DNA of 64,000 bases, taken from NCBI GenBank assembly GCA_023853785.1, contig JAJIRX010000773.1, positions 1 through 64,000 of the forward strand, written 5' to 3'. Positions 10,696 to 22,097 of the stretch are shown here, in pieces (position 1 is the first letter of the stretch; each line of letters starts with the position of its first letter). The notes beneath the pieces are model-generated. The model was not told the DNA's origin. It saw only the letters and a program-made list of their open reading frames with translations, and did no database searches. Origin of the DNA: Psilocybe azurescens (Eukaryota; Basidiomycota; Agaricomycetes; Agaricales; Agrocybaceae). A program made the translations under genes and the position numbers.

Positions 10696-13018
10696 AGGGC
10701 ATACACCTTCCCGTCAAATTTGGCTTAAAGAACCAGCAGTTCTCGCTGCAGATCGACACCGGGTCGTCTGATCTCGTACGTCCTTTCTTTCCTTCCCCTC
10801 TTCCTCTTCACGCTCTCATGCTCACCTAACTCTGCTTACAGTGGGTCGCCTCGACATCATGCTCAACCTCGAGCTGCAAGCTCACCGACGGACGGCTGTA
10901 CGACCCGAGCGGGTCGCGCGCGACAGGAGTCGATTTCAGCATCCTGTATCTTCAGGGCTCGGCGGCCGGCCCCGTCGTCTGGGACCATGTCTCGATAGGT
11001 GGGTACGAGATCGACAACCAGGCGCTCGGTGCATTCCATCCACTCCCTTTCTCATCACCTCAAAGCTAAAGTACCTGCACCTACAGCTTCGGCGAACGAC
11101 GTCCAATCCGAACCGCTCACCCCCAAATTCAGCGGCATCCTTGGGCTCGGGCTCCTGCTGAACTCCATCATCGCAGCGTTCATATCGCCCGTGACGCCCA
11201 ACGCCCCAGATGGCGCCGCTTGGGCGTCGAACCTCTTCTCCATCACGCCCGCTTCCTCTCGCTCGCCCTCACGCGCCCCGGCTCAGATCGCGTGCCCTCG
11301 CTCTTCAGGATCGGGCGGCACCCCGCCGCGCTCGTCCCGGACCCCAGCAAGATCGCGTACTCGGCGCTCGTGAGCGAGGCGTCTGGGACGCTCTTCTGGA
11401 AGGTGGGGGTTAGGGCGATCACGGTGTATGTGGGCGGGGAGCGGAAGGCGGTGAATGTGGGACGCAGTGCGAGCGGCGCGGTGTTCCCAAGCGCGGTGGC
11501 GGACAGCGGGGTGCCGCTCATTCTGACGACGAGTGTGATTGCGAATGCAGTGTATGGCGCGAGATGGCCAATGTATGTGTTTCTTCCTTCTCTCTGCTTC
11601 CTTCCCTGCTTCCTTCCCTGCTTCCTTCCCTGCTTCCCTTCCTTCCCTTCCTTCCCTTCCTTCCTCATACTGACGCCCCCAAAACACACAGACTACATCC
11701 CATGCACCACCCCGCTCAACCTCAACCTCACCCTCGACATGCACCCCGAGATCCCGATCCACCCGCTTGACCTCACTGCGGAGCCGCCAGACGACAACCA
11801 GGCCGCGTTCTGCACAGGGCTCATCCAGACCACCGATGCCCATCTCGGCAGCGCCAATGGCGGGATAGGGGACATAATACTGGGTGTCCCGTTCCTGCGG
11901 AATGTGTATAGTGTGATGGCGTACACACAGCCTGCAAAGGACGGGAGCTTCGCGCCAGTCACTAGCGGAGATGGGACGAATGGGGGCGTAAAGCCAAGAT
12001 TGGGGCTGTTGGCGCTGACAGATCCTACTATCGCACTGCAGGGATTTAACATCGTGCGCGTGCTCCACCAGCCGCTCTCATCCTTCTCATCCTCTTCCTC
12101 TGGATCGTCTGCCTCGGGTGCAGGGGCGAATGCGCCTAATACAGGCAGCGACAACAACACTAAGACCGTATCCACCTCCGCCCGCAAGCTGAGCACAGGC
12201 GCGATCCTGGGCGTCGTCTTGCTGGGCCTGGTGGTGTTGTGCGCGGTGGTGGCGGGTGGGCGGTGGGCGATGAACCGGCGAGACGGTTTATTGTTATCAG
12301 GAGAGAAGAGCAGACGCCGGCGGGAAAGGGAAAAGGAGCTCGAGGCGCTGGGCATGGGCGGCGCTTGTGCTCGCACGAGTGAGAGCGTGAGCACGGTGGG
12401 AGAGGGAGGGGGCTGAATATGGACCAGAAGGCGGCGTATGCTGCAGTGCGCGGCGGCGAGTTAGGGGTGTCGTTAGTTGCGATGCTGGTGCCGGGGATGA
12501 GAGGGGTGGGAGAGGACGGGGTGCTGTTAAGGGAGCGGGAGAGCGAGCGCACGCTTTTAGGCGCGGGCGGTGGGAAAGGGAAAAGGAGCAGGGAGGGAAA
12601 GTCGAAGGGGACGAGGAGCAGTTTTGTATGCGCAGGGGAGAGGAGCAGTGGGATGCGGAGAACGATACGCTCGTCGTCGGAAGAGGAGGTGGAGGTGGGA
12701 TCCTTCACCACTATTACCACGCACAGGATGGAGATTGAGAGCAAGTGCGGGATTTTAATGACACAGACCAGGACCAGGACCAGGAAATCGTGCGTGCGCG
12801 TGCTCGCGAGCCCTCCCTCTTCGCCCTCCTCGCCGGACGCACTCTCCTTCCCTCTCCCCCTCTCTCGCCAGCATCAGCATCAATACACAGCCTCGGATTC
12901 AGTGGGGAGCGTAGGCGTACCGTTGCTCGCTAGCCGTGCGTGGAGTCGTACTCATGCTTGGGAGAACGAGGAGGGCGAAGGCGAGGGCGAAGGCGAGAGT
13001 TCGAGGAAGAGGGGTTGA
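10696..13018 (+). CDS. Membrane-anchored aspartic protease (peptidase A1), frame-broken
   Basis: This is a pepsin-like aspartic endopeptidase, probably secreted and held at the membrane. The first catalytic motif DTGSSDL lies at ~10754-10775. A 66-bp intron (10776-10841, GTACGT..ACAG) follows, then WVASTSCS, GRLYDPSGS and a second intron near 11029-11085. The second catalytic aspartate is in ADSGVPLIL (~11500). A pyrimidine-repeat intron lies at ~11572-11692, then GDIILGVPFLRNVYSVMAY, a Ser-rich linker, one transmembrane helix (GAILGVVLLGLVVLCAVVAGG, ~12200-12265) and a long basic tail. The frame breaks near 11250 (LFSITPA to RFLSLAL) and again at a G-run near 12412. If the latter is an error, the tail continues to 13018. 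The 5' exon with the signal peptide was not found; an acceptor precedes 10696. Confidence 0.75.
11580..11665. repeat. CTTCC microsatellite inside a protease intron
   Basis: Repeats of the CTTCCTTCC(CTG) type fill an intron of the aspartic protease. The intron is therefore about 120 bp instead of the usual 50-70 bp. Confidence 0.8.
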
Positions 13019-14385
13019 ATTATAGTATGCCGCGGCGCGTTGGTGTACCTCAGGGTGGAGGTGGTGTGGACTTGGATTCGTCGTCGCTGTCGCCGTGATG
13101 ATCGATGAGTGTCGAATGTTTTCTCTTTTTGTGGGCTGGTTTTGTTTTTGTTTTTGTTTTGTTTTGTATTAACGTTCTTAACACCACGCACCACTCTCCC
13201 TCGGTCTCTCGTTCGCTAGGTTTCTTTTGGTTTTTGCATGAGGATTTTATGAGGATATTCCTTACTTCCTTCTTTTACCTCTATATCTCGCTCGCTCATC
13301 CAATTCTCTTCATTCAATCTCTTCATCCCACACACACACTCTCTCTCTCAGTCCCACTCTCATTCTTATGCTCGTTCTCGCTCTCAGTCACACTCTAGCT
13401 ATCGCTATTGCTAGCTCTTCCCCATCATCATCATCCACTGCCTTCCAAAATGATCGAATGAGTGTTTGATGGAATGAAAAAAAAATTGTGGCCGACGAAC
13501 CATTTTATACGAGAAAAACAAAAGACTCCATCACTAGCCACTTCGGAGAAGTCAAATTGCGCGAAGAATTGTCAAGGACACGTTGCGACAGTGTTCCGAG
13601 GTGTACGAGGTATACGGGGGACGGGGGAGAGGGGAACATCTTCGGGAACGATACTGGTGGAGGCGAGTATTGAGAATGACCTATTCGTCTGCCAGAGATG
13701 AAAAAGATCGGATTGTAATCTGAGTCCGTTCCAGTGTCAATTTTGTAGAAATTGAATTGATGTTGAACGTTGAACGTGAATCAGAGCCGATTGAGGGTAG
13801 GTGTGATTTGTGTCTAATCTGTGTGAAAAAAAAGGTTTGACAAATAAATGACGTTATGCAGTCATCGAGCCATCCTCTCTCGATGCCCCACTGTTCAACT
13901 ACTTACGTTGACTTATCGTTAATTCTAGTTAGATGAAAAGAATTCGGTGAAGAAGATGTTGAATATCTGCTTATCTGCTGCCCATCGGGGTGGTAAAGAG
14001 GGGCTTCAAATCTAGACTCTAGAGTAAGGTCTGACCCCCAAGACCCAGTGTAATTGGATGGCTATTAATAACTTCTCTCAACTTGCTCCACTCTGATCAT
14101 GTGGGATGACTCCGGGAAAGCAGTAAAAGACGCCCAAGTCCGACAATCGTCCAGGAAGAGTCTCATTAAGGCGAGGCTTGTATAAATAAATTGGTATTGT
14201 ATCCGATACTTAGCTACTTTAATGACCTTACCCATGTCCCGGACATCATGGCCGGAGGAGATGCAGGCACGGTAACAACAGACTATAGAGAATGAAAGGT
14301 TCTCGAGGATGCCCCCAACTCGAAAAACAAATCGCTAGGAGAAGGGAAACAGAGGGGAACACAAGATCCAGATTGTTCTAAAGTC
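13019..14385. other. Intergenic, 3' flank of protease and unannotated DNA
   Basis: TTTTTG repeats at 13139-13170 and CT-rich DNA at 13310-13400 look like the 3' flank of the protease. I see no supported gene beyond. Confidence 0.4.
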
Positions 14386-14455
14386 GGCCAATCGAACACG
14401 GCCAATCGAACACGGCCAATCGAACACGGCCAATCGAACACAGCCAATCGAACAT
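14386..14455. repeat. Five tandem 14-bp CCAAT-containing repeats
   Basis: The 14-base unit GGCCAATCGAACAC is repeated five times (14386, 14400, 14414, 14428, 14442). Four copies are perfect and the last is slightly degenerate. Every unit contains the CCAAT box recognised by the fungal HAP/NF-Y complex, in the same orientation. Confidence 0.93.
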
Positions 14456-15663
14456 CATCACATGTGTTGACACACCACAGCATAGTATCTACGGAGGCGA
14501 TACTTGTTTGGTATCCGGGATGCTGTTCTCATGAAGTAAATGTAATTTGTAAGTAACACCTTTGTGTCCTCGTCAACAAAATTAACACGTACTACCCATC
14601 GGTATATTGGCTTGTAGAATCTAATAGAACTGCCCTTTGGTCTTGAGCGCTTGAGCACTCATTGCGGTTCCAATTTTATGGACATTTTGCTTGCTTGTAC
14701 CATTGATCCGGCTCGCGTGTATTTTACATTCTTATTTCCCAAGAACATATGAGGCATTAGCATGTAATCCTCAGGCTAAAATAACATAAAGCTTCCCAGG
14801 GCTCCACTCTGGCAGATCGTGTGCACGACTGACTGCTGTGTGCTATTTTCATCTGAGCATGCTTGTTTGACCACATTTTTACTTTGCAAGTTTGAAGTTT
14901 GTACAATAGCGCCTACAGTCGAGTAAAATGGCGTTACTAAAAGGTTCAGCTCACTATGATCTCAGGTCTTGTCAAAAACGCTTGTGTCGTTCGACGACTA
15001 TTGCAAATGTGACGTACAGGAGTGCGCTATAAATAGCCTTCGACCTTAGAGTCATCCATCATGTAAATCGCCTCATAAATCAGCCCAATCACTCCGGAAA
15101 TCCTAATTATCCGCACTGATAACTAAAAAGCATTCGTATTGGATAACCGTGGATCATTTGTGAGTACACTGCCCACTTTTGAATGAGACTCCTTATGACG
15201 CTGATATCTAAAAACATGCCTGTCCGTAAGCCCAACTAAGTCGCCATCCAGGTCCCACATTAGGTACAATTGCTACTATTTCTGGGCCTATACAGTGTGC
15301 GTCATTTTGAGCTGAACTTCCTGCAACCTATGTCAAATAACATCAACACTACTCCACAGCACGATTGCAATTGGTTCAGTGAAATTTTCAATCAAGATGT
15401 TGTTGGTTCTATCACCGAATACGAACTTCTTCATTCTTTATCCAGTCAGTATGTGTGAGTGAATAGGGTCGTGGCCATTTCACGCCATTTTTGAATGTTA
15501 TTTCGCCTTTTCTTATATGTCATTGGGACCTTTTTGGTCTATTCCAGCGATCATCAAGAGGTATAAAATATGATAAACGCAACACTGTTTCGACATTAAC
15601 CACTTTACGGTTATTCCTCACAAGTCTTCAGCTTCACTAAATATCCTCAGTCTATCAACAACC
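14456..15663. other. Intergenic upstream of HsbA gene
   Basis: No gene is recognised. A TATA-like GAGGTATAAAAT at ~15558-15569 lies about 100 bp before the HsbA start and is the likely core promoter. Confidence 0.45.
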
Positions 15664-16421
15664 ATGTTCGCCTCTCGATTCTTCGTTTCATTCTTGGCCT
15701 TCACCGCTCTTGGTGTCTCCGCCAGCCCTGCCCCAGCACCCGCTGAGAAAGCGCCTCCAGCGGATGTATCCGATGTTCTTGCGGTCGTCAGTACACTGAA
15801 GACCAAGACGAACGCGATTCTCCCCCGAAATCAGTACGCCTTTTTTTGGTAATCAGCCGACAGTTCTGTGATATTAACCAAACAATGCTATTCTCTCCTT
15901 ATAGACGCTCTCGTCGCTCAAGGATTCAGCGAACCAGGCTACACTCACCCCACTTCTGACCAACCTCGTCGCCTCTTTGAACACGGCTCATACCTCAATC
16001 GCTGCCATCAGCTCTGTCAACGCCGACTCTGGATCTACTTCTGATGTCGCTAACGCGAATTGCCCCCATTGTCGCCGTGAAGTTGAAAAACAAGGATATA
16101 TCACCGATGAGGCCACGATACTCATGCCAGTTCTACAACTCACTCAGGATATTACAAACACCCTTGGCAACGCTCAGACTGCCGTCCCAGGACTCGCAGG
16201 AATCATCGCTGGGTTTGGCCTGGACGCGGCGTTAAATCAGATTCTCGTCGGATTAGAAATTCTCCTTGCTGGTGTTCTGAATCTCGTCGCTGGCTTGTGA
16301 GTAAAAATTTCAAGTGACTGGAAATCTGATTTATATTTTGTCGATATGCAGGCTCGTCGACGTTGCGGGTATTCTTAGCGGGCTTGCTTTAGGGCTTGTC
16401 CTTGCGACCTTGGGCTTGTGA
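15664..16421 (+). pseudogene. HsbA-family secreted protein, copy 1, frame-broken
   Basis: The family (hydrophobic surface-binding protein A / cell-wall galactomannoprotein) comprises small secreted Ala/Leu/Thr-rich helical proteins. The ATG at 15664 opens a clear signal peptide (FFVSFLAFTALGVSASPAP). The mature part matches the family with LTPLLTNLVASLNTAHTSI, DITNTLGNAQTAVPGLAG and GFGLDAALNQILVGLEILLAGVLNL. Introns are apparent after ~15830, at ~16085-16145 (GTGAAG..CTCAG) and at ~16297-16350 (GTGAGT..TGCAG). The last exon ends LVLATLGL with TGA at 16419-16421. Aligned to its neighbour copy, the frame needs single-base changes near 15827, 15935 and 16060. It is therefore either a decaying gene or one with sequencing indels. 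Confidence 0.75.
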
Positions 16422-17686
16422 TGAGATCGAGCTCTGAGGCTTAGTCCATTTCAAGTAGATTTTGCACATCGCTAGTACTCCGATTAGCACGACTACGGAC
16501 CAGTCTCGGCAACAGCTATTCAAATTTCTTTCACTTGTTTTTTTCTTTATCTGTCCCTTGTTTTCTACAGTCAATCCAATGTTGTTTCTTCTTCGGTGTT
16601 TCGCTGGCCATGAGCGTGAACTAAACATTAACTGGCTAATCGAATCAACAATGCGGTCTATAAATAAATCAGACTAACGATTTGTGGATGCAGCCCTCCA
16701 GGCCCCTCGTTGCTTTCGTGATTCACCAAAAATTAAACCATACCTACAGTTTTACTGTGTATCTTCGACGTTGCCAGACTCTCCGCAATTATTTGACTTT
16801 CATTCCGGCCGGAAAGTATGTCGGATGAAGTGCATGAAAGGTTGTCAATACTGCACAGTAAGTTAGTGGCGCATTTCAAGTGCTCCATCTGGCTCTGCGT
16901 TGTAATCCTGCGATAAAGGTATAAACGTTCAACTGTTACAAGGTTCTCACGTAATCTACTGGAGAACTTTGTTTACTCTCAACCACAGCGGTGCCGGAAC
17001 CGTCCCGGGCCTCCAGTGTATGATTGTGCTAGTGTTATAGTGTAGTGACCGGGGACCTTGTAGTACCAAGAATGCTACTTGCTATGCCAGCAGCGTACTT
17101 ATCTGCTTTCACGTAGGTACGTGAGAGTTATGTGTTCCGCCAATATCCACTTAACTCAGTTTGGTAGATACTTTACCGCTGATAGTGGTGTACCAGAAGC
17201 GATTCTCTAGTTTTCAAGAGCAGCTATGCCAAATCTCTCATTCTTTTCCTCCTTAGACAAACTGAAGTTCAACGGAGCGGTGTGTCGTGAGTACGTGCGA
17301 TAGGCGCACTATCATCATCGGTTCCGTAGACATCTACTGCGTATGTATTTCTTTCAAGAGAATTGTTTTTGGAAGGCGTCTTTTATGGGCAAAATTCCAT
17401 CAGGACTGCTCAGACTGTCATACATCACGCTTCAAGCTGAAGTCTTGAAACTTGATTGATAGAAAGAAGATGAATCCAAAACTTCGCTTTTTTCTATGGA
17501 ATATAAATCATACTTTGAATCTTTCTCTGTGATTCATGAAAAACTATTTCTAAGAGTATGGTTCAAAGAGGCCAAACATACATTATTTGGGTATAAAAGG
17601 CCAGCCTTGTATTACCATAAACCAGCTCAAGTTACATCGCCTACTTGTCTACTTCTTCCACTTTTACCAGCATACTTTAAACCAAT
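16422..17686. other. Spacer between the two HsbA copies
   Basis: No gene is supported. A TATA-like GGGTATAAAAGG at ~17589-17600 lies about 90 bp before the second HsbA start. Confidence 0.45.
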
Positions 17687-18330
17687 ATGTTCGTATCTCA
17701 GTTCTTCGTCTCATTCCTGGCGTTCAGTGCTTTGGCCGTCTCTGCTAATCCAGCACCCCTCGAGAAACGTGCTTCCAACCCTCTTGGAGTCGTCAATACC
17801 CTGCAAGTCAATACAGATGCAGTTTTACTTTAAATCAGTGAGTATTTACAGACTTAGTTGCGTTTTCTGTTTTTAAAGCTACATGCGTCCAGACTCCCTT
17901 GTGGCTAGTGGATTTGCAAACGCCAACGCAATTTCTCCTCTTGTCTCAAGCCTTGTTGGCCACTTGAACACGGCTCATGCCTCCCTCTCTTCAATCAAGG
18001 CCGTTGACCCTAGCGCTGTCTCAACTCTAGCGCCGTCTCAACTCCCGACTTTGCCAACGCCATGGCTCCTATTACTACAGTCAGTAGCTCTGTTCTGAAA
18101 TCTATTAGCCCACAATTAATCTAAACGGGATCGCAGGATATCACTACTACGCTTCACAGTGCTCAAAACTCCGTCACAGGGCTTGCTGAGTTTCTGGAGG
18201 ACTTTGGCTTTGATGATTCATTGAACCAGGTTCTAGTGGAACTTGATAACATACTCATTGGTGTGCTCAACCTAGCCTCTAAACTCGGCGATGGCAGATT
18301 TCCCAGCTCCTGCTGGTCCACTGAGCCAAA
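17687..18330 (+). pseudogene. HsbA-family secreted protein, copy 2, disrupted
   Basis: This is a tandem paralogue of the copy at 15664. The signal peptide is near-identical in pattern (MFVSQFFVSFLAFSALAVSA), followed by PLEKRA, a Kex2-like site. A TAA interrupts the end of exon 1 just before the GTGAGT donor at ~17839. Exon 2 carries SLVASGFANANAISPLV and HLNTAHASLSSIKAV. A 17-bp tandem duplication around 18011-18045 (CTAGCGCTGTCTCAACT twice) then shifts the frame. After an intron the family segments DITTTLHSAQNSVTG and FGFDDSLNQVLVELDN follow. The C-terminus diverges after NLASKL, with no family-like last exon. Confidence 0.75.
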
Positions 18331-20053
18331 GCGCCCATTCCTTAGGAGTGGGATCATTGACCCAGTCTAGTATTGTGCCGATTATCTTCTCGCGAGTGCC
18401 GGGTGGCATTTCAGGGGAGGAAACCGCTCAGCAGAGTTATACATGGCATCAGTTGCGATATGCTGCCCCAGAATGTGTAGTCCTGTTGCTTCAAAATCAG
18501 TGTAAATGCTCAATATATAATGTCTGCTCCCGCTCACCTACGTCCCTTCCTCCGTCGTAGTAATCCCCTTCTATTTGTCGGAAGCTCCCTCCGGTAATTG
18601 TGACGTTCCTCGCGCCTTGGAACTGCTGCATACCCAAGTTGAGGGTACGATGTGCGCTGTATTGCGAAATATTTCTCATCTTTAGGCATTGTACTAGGGT
18701 TTTGCGAAGGAAGAAACAGTTGCTAACAATGCCCATTGCCCACAGTGTGAGGTAGCACCGAAGTTAAGTTAATTCGCACAGCCATATGCCTGAGAGAGTT
18801 TATGCGGTGCAACGTTTTTGGGAATATTTCTTATTTCTTTTTTGGGCTCCACAAATATGAGTACCTTGCCCAACGTAGTGACATGCACTCCGATGCATTA
18901 CATATAAATCCTACTAGTCATCTGATCATGTATATGTCTAAATTTACCCTTAAATTGCGACCTACTCGAGTGACTTGTGAGAGTGTGTTGTTACAGTACC
19001 TTGGTTACATTTATATCTTCCACTGCAGGTCTAATTCAATACACCTGAGGTAAGTATTACATTCGCAGTAGTCTGCAGACCAAAATAATACTGGGTCTAT
19101 ATAGTAAATGTAATATCTGGCATGTGACACTCGGTGTCCGTACACACCTACAACAACATCTCTCCCCCAATTCGAGGACATCTGAGGTCAAATGCGAGCA
19201 AAAGAAACGACAGGGACTAACAAGCGCGGATAATTGGGATAGCGAAGTTTAACGTTCCAGACTCTCTCTAATTTTTCTCAGGGCCAAACCGTCCGGCCGG
19301 ACAGCATCAGCCATTGCCGTACTACGTACAACACAGGAAAGTGACAACCATGTGGGGTTCCCAAAGAAACCCAGGTTATTCTTGAAAACGGGGTCTCTCA
19401 ATAGATATATCCATCTAGATTTAGCCTATGTGGGACCGTGGACAATTCAATTATTGAATCGCTAAGCAGCAGCCGTCAGTGTTACATACTCACTTATGCA
19501 TTAAGTCAATCAGATGATCAATCATTTGTCAACTGGTCCAGGCCAAGTCCAGGCAGTCTTTACGATAAGAATTACGCAAATGTCAGAACCGAATGTTCTG
19601 TAGCCGCCCGGAGTTGTAATAACTTTAAGCAACGGACGAAGCTCGCAAGAAATTATGTAAGTATAAGCTGGACTACTAAGAACTATGTCCACGGATTTGA
19701 GGGTACAGGGTAAGTAGTAATCAATTGGTGCCCTGTAGGCTGACTCCCTGAGCAGGCTTGAATTGATCTGGAAGATACCTTCCAATCGGGAACAAGGGGG
19801 AGGCGCTTGTCACGATATGCTCAGATGTTGCTATCTATTAGCATGTGCTGAGCAATTTAATTTAATCTGGACGTGAGGGGACCGAAACGGAACTCTGGGA
19901 ATTTGGTAGAATTCTTACAGATCGTCTTCACCCTGAAGTCTGAACCCCTGGTGTAGTTCTGACGATATCTTCCTACCCTATGATCATTTTCTTCTCCCTC
20001 TTCCTCTGCATCATTTTCATCCTCTCAAGTTCTTATTCTTGCGGCTCTTGCTA
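18331..20053. other. Intergenic, no gene recognised
   Basis: Only scattered short frames occur. A 15-base match to the 5S rRNA internal region at ~18755 is not supported by the rest of a 5S gene. Confidence 0.4.
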
Positions 20054-21527
20054 ATGGATGACCCGGATATCCTATCTCGAGAGCTAGCGCAGAATATTAA
20101 CATTCGAAAATGGTCTACATGTGCGTCCGTCCTTTGCCCGATAAACTGAAGCTGTGTTACTTATACTGTCATGGAAAAGTGGCTTCGCTAGCAGTTCTCC
20201 TGTACGAATATGTGATCACACTAAATGAGGAGGTTCGGTATATTTGGAAGTACGTCTCACACTTACATGTTATGTTCAACGTGAACAGAGCATGTTTGTT
20301 GGTCGTTGTCAATTAACGGGTTATTGAGTGGAACGGGTTCGTGAATTAGATTACCGCTATCAGTCGTAAGGGTCATATACATGATCGCCCGATACCTGGG
20401 TATTATCACACAAAGGTCTGTCTGTCCTCATTCAACCCTCCATCCGAGATCCCTTAATCTGTTTTGCGGTCTGGTCTTTACGTACGATTGGCTGATGGTT
20501 TTGACTTGTTTAACCTTAGCGTCAACGTGTTCTTAGTATTTTGGACATTATCGTCAACGGACATTCCCGAGAGGAACTGTAAGAGGTGGTTTATATTTCA
20601 GATAATTGCTGGATGCGTTTTGGTTGCTGCATTGGATAGTATTCTCATGCTTCGAGGTACGTTTCCCATCCATATCATCCGTCTTCTCAGTTATCGTGCG
20701 TTATCTGAATAATTTTCGCTTTATTTTTATTTCTGCTTCGATTCTTGAAACTCACTCGTCGCATAGTCTATGCGCTGCATCAGAGAGATAAGCGTGTTGG
20801 GGTGTTCCTTCTGTTTCTCTTTTGTGGCCAAATTGGGGTGGATGTGGTCTTTGGACCGAGTTCGGTTGATGTGCGGTATGATGGTGTTTGTGACAGCAGT
20901 GAGACGCACTCTTCAGTGGTTTATTTCTGGTGAGCCAAAGCCTCAAATAATTCGACCTCCAAAAACAAGGCGCATCTTATCTGTCTATCATTTCGGCATT
21001 TCAGTGCTTCTGTCTGGGCTACGCACATATCACTGGGAGTATTGACGGCGGTTAAATATGACCTGATGAAGATGAAAGTACCAGTTGTGAGACTCGTCAC
21101 ACGCGATGGTGCATGGATAATGTTCGTAGTGTGCTGTAAGTTTGTCTGATTGTCATTAATAAATGGGACCCTCAATTCATTGACATCCCTTGAGATAGCT
21201 CTTTTTGCAGTCATCACACCTTTGGCGATCATGAATCAAGTCTCAAAAGCTCATATTGTCTTCGGGTAAGTACTTGTATGGCATACAACCAAAGCGTCCA
21301 CCACTCATTTCTGACGGAGTGCAGATGGCCAATATCCATATTGTCGATTGGGGTATGTCTTTGATTCAGTACGCTTTCTACATTTCTGAGATCGAGCGAG
21401 ACAGTGCTGTCGCATGATTATGAATATGCAGACACTCGATCTCACTGAGACGAGCACAGATATTGAAAACCTCACCGAGTTCCTAACAGAGCTTCATACC
21501 CTTCAAATCGATTTACAGGAGTGGTAG
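20054..21527 (+). CDS. DUF6533-domain multi-pass membrane protein
   Basis: The function is unknown. The family is a large Agaricomycete set of about seven-helix integral membrane proteins with an N-terminal DUF6533 signature. The ATG at 20054 begins MDDPDILSRELAQN. A short intron (~20122-20178, GTGCGT..AAAAG) joins it to LASLAVLLYEYVITLNEEVRYIWK, which is the DUF6533 core. Later exons encode ERNCKRWFIFQIIAGCVLV, then VYALHQRDKRVGVFLLFLF, VRLVTRDGAWIMFVV and IALFAVITPLAIMNQ, ending IDLQEW with a TAG. Several hydrophobic segments of about 20 residues alternate with short loops. At least five small introns are needed. No frame break was noticed, so the gene is probably functional. Confidence 0.75.
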
Positions 21528-22097
21528 ATAATAAAGATTTAGTAATCTCGGAGGGTTGCTTATTACTTTAATTATAAGTTATATCCATATTTGCTGCAAC
21601 GGCGTCCATGATTTGTTGGCAGTACTAGTAGCAAAGAATGAGAATGCAGGATAATATGGTATGTACCATTGGCTTTAAACAAATAGTGGGATTTGAAAAT
21701 GTGGTTGCCTCCAAAAACAAATGGATTGGAAATCCCAGAAGCTGCATGAATTCAGGTGAAAAGCACACGGAATATAAATGGTTGTGTGCAGTGATAGTGA
21801 TGGGAGACGACGACAGGAATGACATGCTTAATAAGTACCCCACGCAGGTTCTCCTAGAGATTGGACCTCTATCCCAGGTATTCAAACCAGCCGTGAACCC
21901 TTTTGCTGGAGAAAAGGGACGACAAGCTGAAACACCTCTGTTACGCTTCGAATGAAATTGACAAAAGCTATATTTATTCCTGATATCTGACGTGAGAACA
22001 GCGTTACATAAACTGAAAGTCATCCCTGTCCCCTATGTATGAGCATGTCGCCACGCTCAGAGTGCAACCTCACTGAACCGTCCGAACAGGAGTTTGA

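Noticed and set aside
11693..12394. 233-codon minus-strand frame opposite the aspartic protease
   Set aside because: It is antisense to a protein with clear catalytic motifs and introns, so it is a shadow frame.
18750..18780. 5S rRNA-like ACCGAAGTTAAGTT stretch
   Set aside because: Only about 14 bases resemble the 5S internal region. The conserved 5' and 3' parts of a 5S gene are absent.
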